Source of the DNA: Candidatus Binataceae bacterium
GTDB lineage: Bacteria > Desulfobacterota > Binatia > Binatales > Binataceae
Direction of reading: 5' to 3'
Assembly (NCBI GenBank): GCA_035308025.1
Contig: DATGHL010000030.1
Span: forward strand, 1 to 52,945
DNA: 52,945 nt
Shown here: positions 9,903-18,134 of the stretch, one piece after another
How positions within the stretch are numbered: the first letter of the stretch is position 1
How the letters are laid out: the number at the start of each line of letters is the position of its first letter
Program-made: the position numbers and the translations under genes
Notes under the pieces: generated by a model
Database searches by the model: none
The model's input: only the letters and a program-made list of their open reading frames with translations
Told to the model about the DNA's origin: nothing

Positions 9903-12235
9903 CCGTCGGCCTCGACCGCACGGATTGGACGATTTTTAACGCGCGTGCCCGCCAGTGGAGAGAAAGCGAAAGCCAAAGTTGTTCCGACCAGGATGGTCGC
10001 GCCAAACGCATGCACGGCATAGGTACTGCTCAAGACCAGCAAGCCGAAGGACAGCAGCGTCGTCATCATCGCGAGCCATACGCCGAGCATCGTGACTGAA
10101 CGGCGTGAGGGCACGGTCTCGCGACAGAAGACCGCGTAGTCGAAGCCGATCGACACTACCAGCACGAGCGCCATCGCGTTAAAGAAGGTAAAGCTCACCC
10201 CCACCAACGCCAGGAGCGGCGGTGTTGCGAGCACCGCGATAGCCGGCGGCAGCGTAACGTCGAGACTGCCGCGTAAACCGTAGCGCCAAATCAGGATCGG
10301 CATCATCAGCAGCACGGAGACCGCGATGAGGAGGATCGCGCGCCGGCGATACTCGCCGAGAAGTCGCGTGACATCCCCGGCCGGATCGACGAAACGGACG
10401 CCGGGTATAGCCGCGAATAGATCGCGAATCTCATCGGGCCGCGTGACACCGGTGAGGATCACGACCTGCGTGGCGCCCTTTGAGTCGACGCTCAGGTTGC
10501 GCAGGAAGGCGAGGGGCGAATCATCCGGGATGGCGTCGGGGGTAAGGAATCCGGCGGCGCCGGTGTCGGCTTGTGCGGCGCCGGTCATGCCGAGACGTTG
10601 GTAAAACGACATCAGGTAGGGGCGCATCAGCTTGTCGCGCACCAGGGCGCGGTTCTGGCGTTGACGGGCGACCGAAGGGAAGAACTGCGCGAGCGCTTGA
10701 AAACCGCGAAGTGCGCCGTCCTGCATGGCTGCGGTGAGACGCGTTTGCAAACCCTCTTCGGCCTGCAAGGCGCCCTCAAGATCCGGCGCGCTCACGAGAA
10801 GGAATTCAGTTCCTCCGGTAATTCCGGTGAGACCGCGAATTCGCGCCTCCTGATCGCGCAGCCCGGGCGCGAGCGTCTGCTGATGCCGCACATCGTCATC
10901 GACGCGAAGCCTGGCGGCGCCCAGCATCGCGCCAATTCCAATCAGCGCAACCAGGCTCAAGCGCCAAGGGCGATAGCGCGCCTCTTCCCAAAACGTCCAG
11001 AGTTGATTCGCGATGCCGAGAATGCGCGCGCCGTGGATCAGCGGCTCGGGGCTATCAAGCCGCGGCAGCCACAAGACGACCGTGATGAAAGAACCGATCA
11101 GCCCGATCGCAGAGAAAACCGCGAGCTGGCGCAATCCTGGAAAGGGCGCGAGCATCAGGGTCGCATAACCGATGAGGGTCGTGGCGACTCCGAGAGTGAT
11201 GCCGGGCAGCACGCGGCACAAGCGCTCGCGCGGGGGGCCGGCATCGGCGCCGAAGCGTGCGGAGACGTACTGCAGGCAGTAGTCGATCGCGATTCCGATC
11301 AAGCTGACGCCGATCAAAAGCGCGGCGACGTGAAGGCCGCCGAAGATTGCGAGGCATACCGCGAAGGCGCAGACCACGCCGACCGCGATCGCGAGCAGGG
11401 TCAGCCATAAGGGCCGCAGCGCGCGGAAAACACTCAGGACCAGGACGATCGTGCCGATGAGGGAGACGATACTCAGGCGGGTGGTTTCGCGGGTGGCGCG
11501 GCTCGCGCCATCGTGAGCGTAGAAGATCGCGCCGACGCGCAGGACCTGCAAATGCGGCAAGGTCGCGCGCAGTCTTTGCACGGCCGCGTCCAACTTCGCA
11601 ATGAAACGATCCTGGAAGGCGCCTGAGTAGACCCGGCCGTTGAGTTGCGCGACCAACAGGGTCCAGGTCGTCGCGCCGGCGCGCGTCGTCAGCACTCCGT
11701 CATCCGGGGCGAGCCGCCCCTCGGGCATCGGCAGATTGCTAAGGAATTCGGGCAGCAGCAGGAACGGATCGCGGCGCAAGAGATTGGCATCCGCGATTGA
11801 CGACGGCCCGTAGACGCTGGCGAGCGCGCGCTCGACAATTTGCGCGGCTTGATTGTCTTGCAGGCGCGCGCGATCGGCGTCGCTGAGCAGCCCGCCGCGA
11901 TAGGGGAAATAGATCGCGCCGAGCGTTTTCAGACGGCCGGAATTTATATGATAGGCCACCGATTTCGTCAGGCCGGAGTCTTCGAGAGTCCGCGCCAGAG
12001 TCGCACCGGCGGCGCGGGCGTTGGCGCGATCGCGATCGCCGACAAGAATAAAAACGCGTTGCGATAACATATTGCTGACGCGGTCTTTTGCCAGGTGCAC
12101 GAACGGGTCGCGTTCCTCGACCGGCAGGAGCGCGGTCATGTCGGTCTGCAGCTCGACGCCGCGACGCAGTTGCAGCAGCAGCGTGATACCCGCGACGGCG
12201 ACCAGCAGAGCCCAGGCGTACGCCGCGATCTTCAT
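9899..12235 (-). CDS. apeM: MMPL/RND-type exporter ApeM
   Basis: A 778-residue polytopic membrane protein of the MMPL branch of RND transporters. It is built as two repeats: a first transmembrane helix (~4-22), a periplasmic domain (~30-240), five or six helices (~245-410), a further helix, a second periplasmic domain (~440-640) and a final helix bundle (~645-765). The segment GVSLIGIAIDYCLQY and its counterpart VLVVSIGFDYAVF carry the conserved intramembrane aspartates of the proton path. It likely moves the aryl polyene lipid from the inner membrane toward the outer membrane. The gap to the LolA-like gene is 2 bases. Confidence 0.88.
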   Translation of the reverse strand: MKIAAYAWALLVAVAGITLLLQLRRGVELQTDMTALLPVEERDPFVHLAKDRVSNMLSQRVFILVGDRDRANARAAGATLARTLEDSGLTKSVAYHINSGRLKTLGAIYFPYRGGLLSDADRARLQDNQAAQIVERALASVYGPSSIADANLLRRDPFLLLPEFLSNLPMPEGRLAPDDGVLTTRAGATTWTLLVAQLNGRVYSGAFQDRFIAKLDAAVQRLRATLPHLQVLRVGAIFYAHDGASRATRETTRLSIVSLIGTIVLVLSVFRALRPLWLTLLAIAVGVVCAFAVCLAIFGGLHVAALLIGVSLIGIAIDYCLQYVSARFGADAGPPRERLCRVLPGITLGVATTLIGYATLMLAPFPGLRQLAVFSAIGLIGSFITVVLWLPRLDSPEPLIHGARILGIANQLWTFWEEARYRPWRLSLVALIGIGAMLGAARLRVDDDVRHQQTLAPGLRDQEARIRGLTGITGGTEFLLVSAPDLEGALQAEEGLQTRLTAAMQDGALRGFQALAQFFPSVARQRQNRALVRDKLMRPYLMSFYQRLGMTGAAQADTGAAGFLTPDAIPDDSPLAFLRNLSVDSKGATQVVILTGVTRPDEIRDLFAAIPGVRFVDPAGDVTRLLGEYRRRAILLIAVSVLLMMPILIWRYGLRGSLDVTLPPAIAVLATPPLLALVGVSFTFFNAMALVLVVSIGFDYAVFCRETVPSRRSVTMLGVWLAMMTTLLSFGLLVLSSTYAVHAFGATILVGTTLAFAFSPLAGTRVKNRPIRAVEADG

Positions 12236-12237
12236 GC

Positions 12238-12879
12238 TCAGCCGGCCGGCTGGATTTCCTGATTACTCAGCAAGCGCTGGTCGTCACTACTGAGGGGAAG
12301 ACTCGAAATGGTCTGCTGCAGAAAGGTCAACCGTTCGGTATCGCCGTTCGCGCGCGTGATGCTGACACTATCGACCATTTTGCCGCCGGTAATAACGATC
12401 GATGCGAGCATCGCGGCGACCGGATCGTCGGGACGGATTGGCGTCAGAACGGTGTTCCAGGAGTTGCGATCGCCGATGGTTTTGATCGCGAAGTCACGCC
12501 GCAGAGCCGCCAGGTCTCCGGCCAACGTGCCGCCAAGCATGTCATAAAAGCTGGCGATGAAGGGGACTTTTGCCGCCTCGATCTGTTGCACCTGGCTGCC
12601 GTTGATGAGCTGCCGGATGCCGCTGGGCGTTATCACGGTGGTGGTTTGGAGCGGGTGTTCGAGCCGCCAGATAAGTCCGCGGCCGGGTGCGAGGACGAAG
12701 CTGCCGTCACTGGTCAGCGGGGACGGCAGCCCGATCAGACGCCGCGTCTGGACGAAGCGCCCGCGCAGGGTCTGCCCGGGCGCCAACCTCGGTCCGGCGA
12801 TGAATTGCGCACGGCCCGCAGTGGCGAGCGCGAGCATCGCGACCGTCACGATGAACGATCGCGCCGGAATTCGAATCAC
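12238..12879 (-). CDS. apeL: LolA-like periplasmic carrier ApeL
   Basis: A 213-residue exported protein with a signal peptide (~8-24, ending around GRAQ). After it comes a LolA-type pattern: LRGRFVQTRRLIGLPSPLTS, then GRGLIWRLEHPLQTTTVIT, as in outer-membrane lipoprotein carrier proteins. In aryl polyene clusters this protein works with the MMPL exporter and the lipoprotein to carry the hydrophobic pigment across the periplasm; that role is inferred from position. It overlaps the thioesterase gene by 4 bases (ATGA). Confidence 0.85.
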   Translation of the reverse strand: MIRIPARSFIVTVAMLALATAGRAQFIAGPRLAPGQTLRGRFVQTRRLIGLPSPLTSDGSFVLAPGRGLIWRLEHPLQTTTVITPSGIRQLINGSQVQQIEAAKVPFIASFYDMLGGTLAGDLAALRRDFAIKTIGDRNSWNTVLTPIRPDDPVAAMLASIVITGGKMVDSVSITRANGDTERLTFLQQTISSLPLSSDDQRLLSNQEIQPAG

Positions 12880-13283
12880 AACGCGCGCCGCACTTTTTCC
12901 ACCAGCGCCGCCGGCGTTTCAAAGCACAGTTCGTTGCTCGCGCGATCAACTGTCACCTGTACCGTATGCGCTCTGGTCAGAATCTCATCGGTCGCGTTGT
13001 CAGTAATGAGGTAGTCAATCTTGAGACGATTCTCGTATTCGACCAAGGTCGCCGTCACCTTGATGGTCTGGAGCGGATTGATTGCGCGGATGTACTTGAT
13101 GCGGAGGTCGACAATCGGCCAGGTGAAATTGCTTTCGGACATCTCGCGGTAGCCGAAAGAGATTTTCTCGAACAAGGCGGCGCGCGCCTGTTCGAGCAGG
13201 CGCGGGTAATTGCCGTGCCAGACGACGCGCATCGGATCGAGGTCGTAGAACTGAATGCGAATGACGACCTCGGCGGAGATCAT
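12876..13283 (-). CDS. apeK: Hotdog thioesterase ApeK (4HBT family)
   Basis: A 135-residue acyl-CoA/acyl-ACP thioesterase of the 4-hydroxybenzoyl-CoA/YbgC type. The motif FYDLDPMRVVWHGNY (12-26) contains the catalytic aspartate (Asp16) and the HGNY turn that begins the long hotdog helix. It could release or edit acyl chains on the pigment ACPs. It lies between the glycosyltransferase-acyltransferase fusion and the LolA-like gene and overlaps both by 4 bases, the normal J-K-L order of these clusters. The exact substrate cannot be read from sequence. Confidence 0.88.
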   Translation of the reverse strand: MISAEVVIRIQFYDLDPMRVVWHGNYPRLLEQARAALFEKISFGYREMSESNFTWPIVDLRIKYIRAINPLQTIKVTATLVEYENRLKIDYLITDNATDEILTRAHTVQVTVDRASNELCFETPAALVEKVRRAL

Positions 13284-14968
13284 GGCGTCGCCGGCTTTTC
13301 CGGCGCGGGCGGCTGCTGCCAGAAGTCAAAAAAGTTATACCACTGAAACGGATCGATCGAGCAGAAGCTCTCGAGCCGCGCGGCATAGCGCGCCGCCCAC
13401 ATTGCAATTGACAAGTGGCGGTCGCGGCGCGGCAGCGTTATGCGCTCGGCAAAGATTTCAAAGTACAGGACATAGCCGCCCTCCTGGCGGAGACAAAACA
13501 TGAGATAGACGGGACATTCGAGCAGGTGGGCCAGGACGTAGGGGCCTTGGGGAAAGGGCGCGTCGCGGCCGAGAAAAGGCGCCATGACGATGCGTTCATC
13601 GCTGCGCACGGGAGTGCGGTCGCCCGCGATCGCCACCCAGTCGCCGCGCGCGATAGCCTCCTCAAGTGCGATCATCGCCCCGGGATTTATCTCTGTCACC
13701 TGGATCGTGTCAGCCATCGCTTCGGGTCGGAACTGGCGCAGAATACGCGCAAAGTTTTCGGCGTGAACCGTGTGCACCAGGATTTTGATGCGTGATCGTT
13801 GCGCGTCATTGAGCAGCGCGCGGCTGAGCTCGATATTGCCCAGGTGCGAGACGATCAGCAGGATACCCTGTCCGCCCGCCGTGACGTCATCCAGCGTTCT
13901 CTTATCTCTCACAACCACGGCTGCCGGATCTATACCGCCAACCCACGCCGCGAAGGTGTCGACGGTTTTGCGCGCGAACCCGAACGAGTGCCTGAAGGTT
14001 GCAAACAGTCCAGGATGGTAGTCGATGCCCTTTGCCCGGTAGGCGCGGCGGAGAAACTCGCGCGAAGCGCGACGCTGTTCGGTTCCGGTCAGATGGCAAT
14101 AAAGCGCGACCGGAACGACCGCGACGGTGCATCCCCAGCGTCCGGTCAGGCGATAGAACAGCGCCAAGACACTGAGGCCCCAGGAGGCCCCGCGTTCCGC
14201 GAGCGCAGCCCAGTGGCGCGGCTGGCCAATGGGCCGCCGGCGATTGCGCAAAATCTGCCGCAGCCGCCACGGTATCGCAAGCACTAACCGCGTGTGCATC
14301 ACAGTGATTAGCCAGTTGTCGTGGACCATGGCAAAGTTCGAGGTGTTGTCCGGGGGATACGCCACCCGCACCGGAACCAGAAAAATCTGGACACCGTCCC
14401 AGATCAAGCGGACGAAAATCTCAATATCGAAATCCATCCGGCGGCCGAGCCGATGAGTCGTATAGAGCCTCGCCACGCGGTCGAGCGGATAGAGGCGCAG
14501 ACCGCACATCGTATCAACCGGATGTAGCGTCAGCGTTTCGACGCCGACCCAGAAGTGAGTGATCGAGCGGCCGATGCGCCTCACGCGCGGGGTGGACGCA
14601 TCGAGCGTGGGAGCTCCCGCAATCAAGGCCTCCGGATGGGCTGCGCCAAGCGCGAGGAACTCGGGGAGCTTCGCGAGATCGTGTTGCCCGTCGGCGTCGA
14701 TCTGCAATGCATGGGTAAACCCGGCCGCGCGCGCGAGCTCAAAACCCTGCATGACGGCGGCGCCTTTGCCGCGATTGGCGTCGAGACGATAGACGGTCAC
14801 CCCGCAGACCGGCGCGTGCAGCGCAGCAAGCACGGCGCGGGTGGGCGCATCACTGCCGTCGTCGATGATAAAAACCGGCAGCTCGAGCTCGCGCAGGCGC
14901 CGCACTAGCTCGCCAACCATTTTGCTGTGGTTGTAGCTCGGAATAATCGCGCAACACTTGAATGTCAT
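13280..14968 (-). CDS. apeJ: Glycosyltransferase-acyltransferase fusion ApeJ
   Basis: A 562-residue two-domain enzyme. Residues 1-~240 form a family 2 glycosyltransferase: IIPSYNHSKMVGELV, FIIDDGSD and the DXD motif QIDADGQHD (Asp91/Asp93). Residues ~260-562 form a lipid acyltransferase of the LpxL/HtrB type with its HX4E motif in SHLGNIEL (His375, Glu380) and a GDRTPVRSDERIVM segment. It is expected to build the lipid anchor that holds the aryl polyene in the outer membrane. It overlaps ApeI and ApeK by 4 bases each. The same fusion is characteristic of other APE clusters. Confidence 0.9.
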   Translation of the reverse strand: MTFKCCAIIPSYNHSKMVGELVRRLRELELPVFIIDDGSDAPTRAVLAALHAPVCGVTVYRLDANRGKGAAVMQGFELARAAGFTHALQIDADGQHDLAKLPEFLALGAAHPEALIAGAPTLDASTPRVRRIGRSITHFWVGVETLTLHPVDTMCGLRLYPLDRVARLYTTHRLGRRMDFDIEIFVRLIWDGVQIFLVPVRVAYPPDNTSNFAMVHDNWLITVMHTRLVLAIPWRLRQILRNRRRPIGQPRHWAALAERGASWGLSVLALFYRLTGRWGCTVAVVPVALYCHLTGTEQRRASREFLRRAYRAKGIDYHPGLFATFRHSFGFARKTVDTFAAWVGGIDPAAVVVRDKRTLDDVTAGGQGILLIVSHLGNIELSRALLNDAQRSRIKILVHTVHAENFARILRQFRPEAMADTIQVTEINPGAMIALEEAIARGDWVAIAGDRTPVRSDERIVMAPFLGRDAPFPQGPYVLAHLLECPVYLMFCLRQEGGYVLYFEIFAERITLPRRDRHLSIAMWAARYAARLESFCSIDPFQWYNFFDFWQQPPAPEKPATP

Positions 14969-15345
14969 GCGATGGTGAAACCGATTCGCCCGGATGAGCA
15001 GGGGCCGTCAACGTCGCTATAATCGAACTGAACGCGGTTGCGCGCGGGCGCGTATTTGAGTGTCAGGGTGACGCGATGATCGGGCCGGATCGGCCTTATG
15101 AATTTGATCTGGACAGTCGCCGGAGCGCCCGCACCAAGCACAAAGGACTGGCGTGCATAGTAGATCGCCCAATCCAGGTGAACCACGCCCGGAAGAATCG
15201 CGAAGCCTGGAAAGTGTCCGCGAAAGTACGGCAGCGCCTCGGGTATGGCCAGCCGCATCTCGACCAGATCTCCGGATCGTACGACCTCGGTGATTTCGGG
15301 ATGCTTCGGCTCCGCTTGCACGGCGGGCGGCGACGCCGCGCTCAC
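14965..15345 (-). CDS. apeI: Dehydratase subunit ApeI (FabZ/FabA-like)
   Basis: A 126-residue hotdog dehydratase. The start is the GTG at 15345: it overlaps the ligase stop in a GTGA, whereas the longer open frame up to 15606 is only a shadow of the ligase gene. FRGHFPGFAILPGV carries the catalytic histidine (His44), as in FabZ, while the acidic position reads HLDWA (Asp58) rather than E-x-MAQ. ApeP has the complementary glutamate but no HFPG histidine. Together they should dehydrate 3-hydroxyacyl-ACP in each polyene cycle. The 3' end overlaps ApeJ by 4 bases. Confidence 0.88.
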   Translation of the reverse strand: MSAASPPAVQAEPKHPEITEVVRSGDLVEMRLAIPEALPYFRGHFPGFAILPGVVHLDWAIYYARQSFVLGAGAPATVQIKFIRPIRPDHRVTLTLKYAPARNRVQFDYSDVDGPCSSGRIGFTIA

Positions 15346-16697
15346 AGGTTCTGCTCCAGCAACGCCACCACGTCTCGAACCCGGCGCTTGCCCAGCCCAT
15401 CCATCGGCATCGAATTGACAAATCGCCAGCGCCGCGGGAGTACTGCGGGATCCTCGGTCGAGGAGAGCTCCCATCGCAGCATCCGCTCGAAGCGAAATTT
15501 GCCGAGCCGCTCGAGCTCGGCAGCGCCCATGGCCGAGAGCCTCACGACCGCGCCCAGATAGGCGTCGTGCTCGCCGAGGCCGGCCACCGCGGCTTCCTCG
15601 ACCCATGGGAGCGCGGCGAGCTCACGCTCGAGGCGCTGGAGGCTGACCCGCTTGCCTTCAATCTTTAGCACGCGATCGATTCGCCCTTCGAGGCGGAAAC
15701 GTCCATCGGCCGCAAACGCAATTCTGTCGGCCTGTTGAGCCCAGCCGTCGCCGGATGCGTGCGGGGAGCGCAGCAGCAGAACGCCGTCGGCATCGGCAGC
15801 AACCTCGACCGAGGGTAACGGCTGCCAGAGCACGGGTTCCGCCACCTCGCGCCGCCAGGCGATAACGCCGGCTTCGGTGCTGCCGAAGATTTCGGTGGGC
15901 GCGCATCCGAAGATCGCCGTAGCTTCACGCGCGGCGGCAGGCGGCAACGGCGCGCCCGCGGTAATGATTAGCCGCGGACGCTGGGCTGCAGCGAGCGGCG
16001 GGAGGCCGCCCAGGCGCGTCAGTTGCGCCGGACTCGTGACTACCATTGCGGGGCCGTTCAATTGGGCCGTCAGCGGCTCCCAGGCGACGTGAAATTCTGC
16101 GTGGAATGGTCGTCCCGCCACCAGCGGCCAGACGATGCGAAAGGTCATGCCGAATACATGCTGATGCGTGACGGTGCCGAGAACTGGAACATCGCCGAGC
16201 TCCCCACCCCACATCTGTTCAAGCACCGCGGCCTCGCGCTCCAACCGCGTCAGCGACCTCGCGACACGCTTCATCTCGCCAGTCGAACCGGAGGTAAAAA
16301 ACTCGATTCGGCCGGCGACGGTATCGAAAGCAAAGGGCGCGACGGCGGCCGGGCCGGCTTGCAACGCGACCTGGTTGCCAAGCTCGATCGGCTCTGCAGC
16401 AGTCAGCAAGACGTCGACCTCGCCGGCGAGGCGGCGCAAGGCGCCGGCTTGCGCGTTCGGCGGCAGCATGACCTCGGCGCCAATTTTGATCAGCGCAAGG
16501 AGGCCGACGAGGAACCAGTAGCCATCTTCGGCGACGACGGCGCCGCGCCGGATGCCGTCGGCGGCAAGGCGATCGGCGTTGTGGCAGATGTCCGCACGCA
16601 GGCGCGCCAACGTGATTGGGCGGCCATTTTGGATCGCAACGCAGTGGCTCTCGGGACGCGCGCCGGCCAGCAGATCGGCTAATGCGACGAGGCTCAC
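15342..16697 (-). CDS. apeH: Aryl:ACP ligase ApeH (AMP-forming)
   Basis: A 451-residue adenylate-forming enzyme that should activate the aromatic starter acid (4-hydroxybenzoate or a cinnamate) and load it on ACP. Motifs: TSGSTGEMK (135-143, the phosphate-binding loop), FGSTEAG (271-277), the hinge region GRIDRVLKIEGKRVSL, and the C-terminal catalytic Lys437 in MDGLGKRR. It uses a GTG start that overlaps the short ApeG stop (GTGA). No ammonia-lyase or chorismatase gene for making the starter acid lies in the window, so the starter presumably comes from general metabolism. Confidence 0.9.
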   Translation of the reverse strand: MSLVALADLLAGARPESHCVAIQNGRPITLARLRADICHNADRLAADGIRRGAVVAEDGYWFLVGLLALIKIGAEVMLPPNAQAGALRRLAGEVDVLLTAAEPIELGNQVALQAGPAAVAPFAFDTVAGRIEFFTSGSTGEMKRVARSLTRLEREAAVLEQMWGGELGDVPVLGTVTHQHVFGMTFRIVWPLVAGRPFHAEFHVAWEPLTAQLNGPAMVVTSPAQLTRLGGLPPLAAAQRPRLIITAGAPLPPAAAREATAIFGCAPTEIFGSTEAGVIAWRREVAEPVLWQPLPSVEVAADADGVLLLRSPHASGDGWAQQADRIAFAADGRFRLEGRIDRVLKIEGKRVSLQRLERELAALPWVEEAAVAGLGEHDAYLGAVVRLSAMGAAELERLGKFRFERMLRWELSSTEDPAVLPRRWRFVNSMPMDGLGKRRVRDVVALLEQNL

Positions 16698-16846
16698 GCC
16701 GGGCCTCGAAGGCGTTGAGGGACCACCCGCCGCGCCAACCTCGCGGCTGCGAGCATCCGCGGCGGAAAAATCTCCAGGCCGAAGTAGATCAGGAATGGAT
16801 AGGCGACGCCGATCGCAAACCGGGCAAGATCAAGGGCGCGCGCCAT
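16694..16846 (-). CDS. apeG: Shortened ApeG-like membrane peptide
   Basis: A 50-residue frame, too short for usual gene calls, beginning ATG at 16846 and ending TGA at 16694. It starts MARALDLARFAIGVAYPFLI and continues YFGLEIFPPRMLAAARLARR, then ends VVPQRLRGPA. This looks like only the N-terminus of the ApeG/COG4648 membrane protein (normally about 190 residues with several helices), which occupies this same place between the second ACP and the ligase. It overlaps the ACP gene by 17 bases and the ligase GTG by 3 (GTGA), so it may be kept as a coupling frame. It could be a one-helix remnant or a minimal functional form. Confidence 0.6.
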   Translation of the reverse strand: MARALDLARFAIGVAYPFLIYFGLEIFPPRMLAAARLARRVVPQRLRGPA

Positions 16847-17090
16847 GGTTCACCTGCGCATAGATCCTGTCGACGACATCCCCGATGGTGCGTGCGGTCT
16901 TGAATTCAGACGACGAGATTTTGCGGCCGGTATATTCCTGCAGCTTGACCATTATGTCGACCGCGTCGATGCTGTCGAGGTCGAGGTCCTCAGCTAGGCG
17001 CGCATCCAGCGTGAGCTTTTCCGGCGGCAAGTCGAACAGTTCCTGCAGATATTTCGACAACAGCGCCGCAATCTCATCCTTAGAGACCAT
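16830..17090 (-). CDS. apeF: Acyl carrier protein ApeF
   Basis: An 86-residue acyl carrier protein. The phosphopantetheine attachment site is Ser40 in DLDLDSIDAVD. It shuttles the growing polyene between ligase, ketosynthases, reductase and dehydratase. The ATG at 17090 shares one base with the TAA stop of the preceding ACP gene (TAATG), a tight coupling. Two ACPs side by side, ahead of the ligase, are a hallmark of aryl polyene clusters. Confidence 0.9.
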   Translation of the reverse strand: MVSKDEIAALLSKYLQELFDLPPEKLTLDARLAEDLDLDSIDAVDIMVKLQEYTGRKISSSEFKTARTIGDVVDRIYAQVNHGARP

Positions 17091-17350
17091 TAATGAGATT
17101 CCTGATCCGCCAGATATTGCGCGATGGTGCGCACGGTCTGGAAGATCGCGCGGATTTGTTCCTTCGAGCCCTGCACCTTCAGTCCGTACTTCCTGCGGAT
17201 CGCGACGCCGAGCTCCAGGCCGTCGATGGAGTCAAGTCCGAGACCGGTTACGAACAAGGGTTCGTCGCTGTCGATGTCGTCGGGGGAGAGATCCTCGAGG
17301 TCAAGGGCGCTGACGATGAGCTCTTTCAGCTCGTGTTCGAGGTCAGCCAT
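17090..17350 (-). CDS. apeE: Acyl carrier protein ApeE
   Basis: An 86-residue acyl carrier protein with Ser41 in GLGLDSIDGLEL as the phosphopantetheine site. It is strongly acidic and clearly distinct from the following ACP; the C-terminal half (RRKYGLKVQGSKEQIRAIF) is of the type often annotated as phosphopantetheine-binding protein in APE clusters. The gene overlaps the 3' end of the acyltransferase gene by 8 bases and ends in a one-base overlap with apeF. Division of labour between the two ACPs (starter loading versus elongation) is unknown here. Confidence 0.9.
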   Translation of the reverse strand: MADLEHELKELIVSALDLEDLSPDDIDSDEPLFVTGLGLDSIDGLELGVAIRRKYGLKVQGSKEQIRAIFQTVRTIAQYLADQESH

Positions 17351-18134
17351 GATTTAACCTCGCACCAGAAACTAACCTCGCACAGTAGTCCGCTTGCAAA
17401 TACGCGACGAGACTGCGTGCGCTGCGCGCGCGTGATTGGGTCCCCAGAAAGCGTCCCGGGTCGATCTCCTCGGCGACTTCGAGGCGAAAGTTGGGGCGTG
17501 ACCGGGGGATTTTGTAGAACGGCTCGCCCTTGATCAACGTCACGGGTTCGCACGTGATGGTAACGGGCAGCAAGGTTGCGCCAGTCAGCGTCGCGATGTG
17601 CGCGAAGCCTCTTTGAAAGTGGATCGACTGACCCGGTACGGAGCGGGTGCCTTCGGGAAACACGATGAGATTACTGCCGGCCACCAAGATCTCGCGACAC
17701 TTCTCGATCAATACCTCAGGTTCGTCGTCGTTGCGAATGTAACCCGCGGCGCGCACCGCCTCGCGCAGCAGGGGGTTGCGGAAGAGCTCGGGCTTCACGA
17801 TGCACTTCGCTTCCGGCACCATCGCCATCAGCAGGACGATATCGATCAGCGTCGGGTGATTAGCGACTATCAGACTGCCGCGACAGGCTGAGAGTTTCTC
17901 GCCGCCGACGGTCTCGAGTTTCAGCACGCCCAGTGCGCGCAGTATCGCGAGGTAAAGGCGCAGGCTCGCGCGGATGACGGCTTGCGCGCGCCGGCTGCGG
18001 GCCTGCTCGTCGCGTATGGACAAGGTAGCGAGGGGAATCACCGCAATCGCAAGGACGAAGCCGCCGAGCCCAAGTAAGGCAAACGCTATCGCGGTCCAGC
18101 AGAGGCGCCACAGGTAGAAGCCACGGCTAAGCAC
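17343..18134 (-). CDS. apeD: Lysophospholipid acyltransferase ApeD (PlsC-like)
   Basis: Membrane-associated 1-acylglycerol-3-phosphate-type acyltransferase, 263 residues from the GTG at 18134. A longer frame exists from a TTG at 18170, but the GTG gives a short overlap with ApeC (8 bases) and leads straight into the hydrophobic N-terminus (LCWTAIAFALLGLGGFVLAI). Catalytic HX4D is NHPTLID (His93, Asp98), and the glycerophosphate-binding motif is FPEGTRS (159-165). It likely transfers an acyl or polyene chain to the lipid anchor. It matches the D position of aryl polyene clusters. Confidence 0.85.
   Translation of the reverse strand: MLSRGFYLWRLCWTAIAFALLGLGGFVLAIAVIPLATLSIRDEQARSRRAQAVIRASLRLYLAILRALGVLKLETVGGEKLSACRGSLIVANHPTLIDIVLLMAMVPEAKCIVKPELFRNPLLREAVRAAGYIRNDDEPEVLIEKCREILVAGSNLIVFPEGTRSVPGQSIHFQRGFAHIATLTGATLLPVTITCEPVTLIKGEPFYKIPRSRPNFRLEVAEEIDPGRFLGTQSRARSARSLVAYLQADYCARLVSGARLNHG

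Noticed and set aside
14965..15606. Longer 213-residue form of ApeI
   Set aside because: The first 87 codons are the ApeH gene read in another frame; the GTGA overlap at 15342-15345 gives the proper start.
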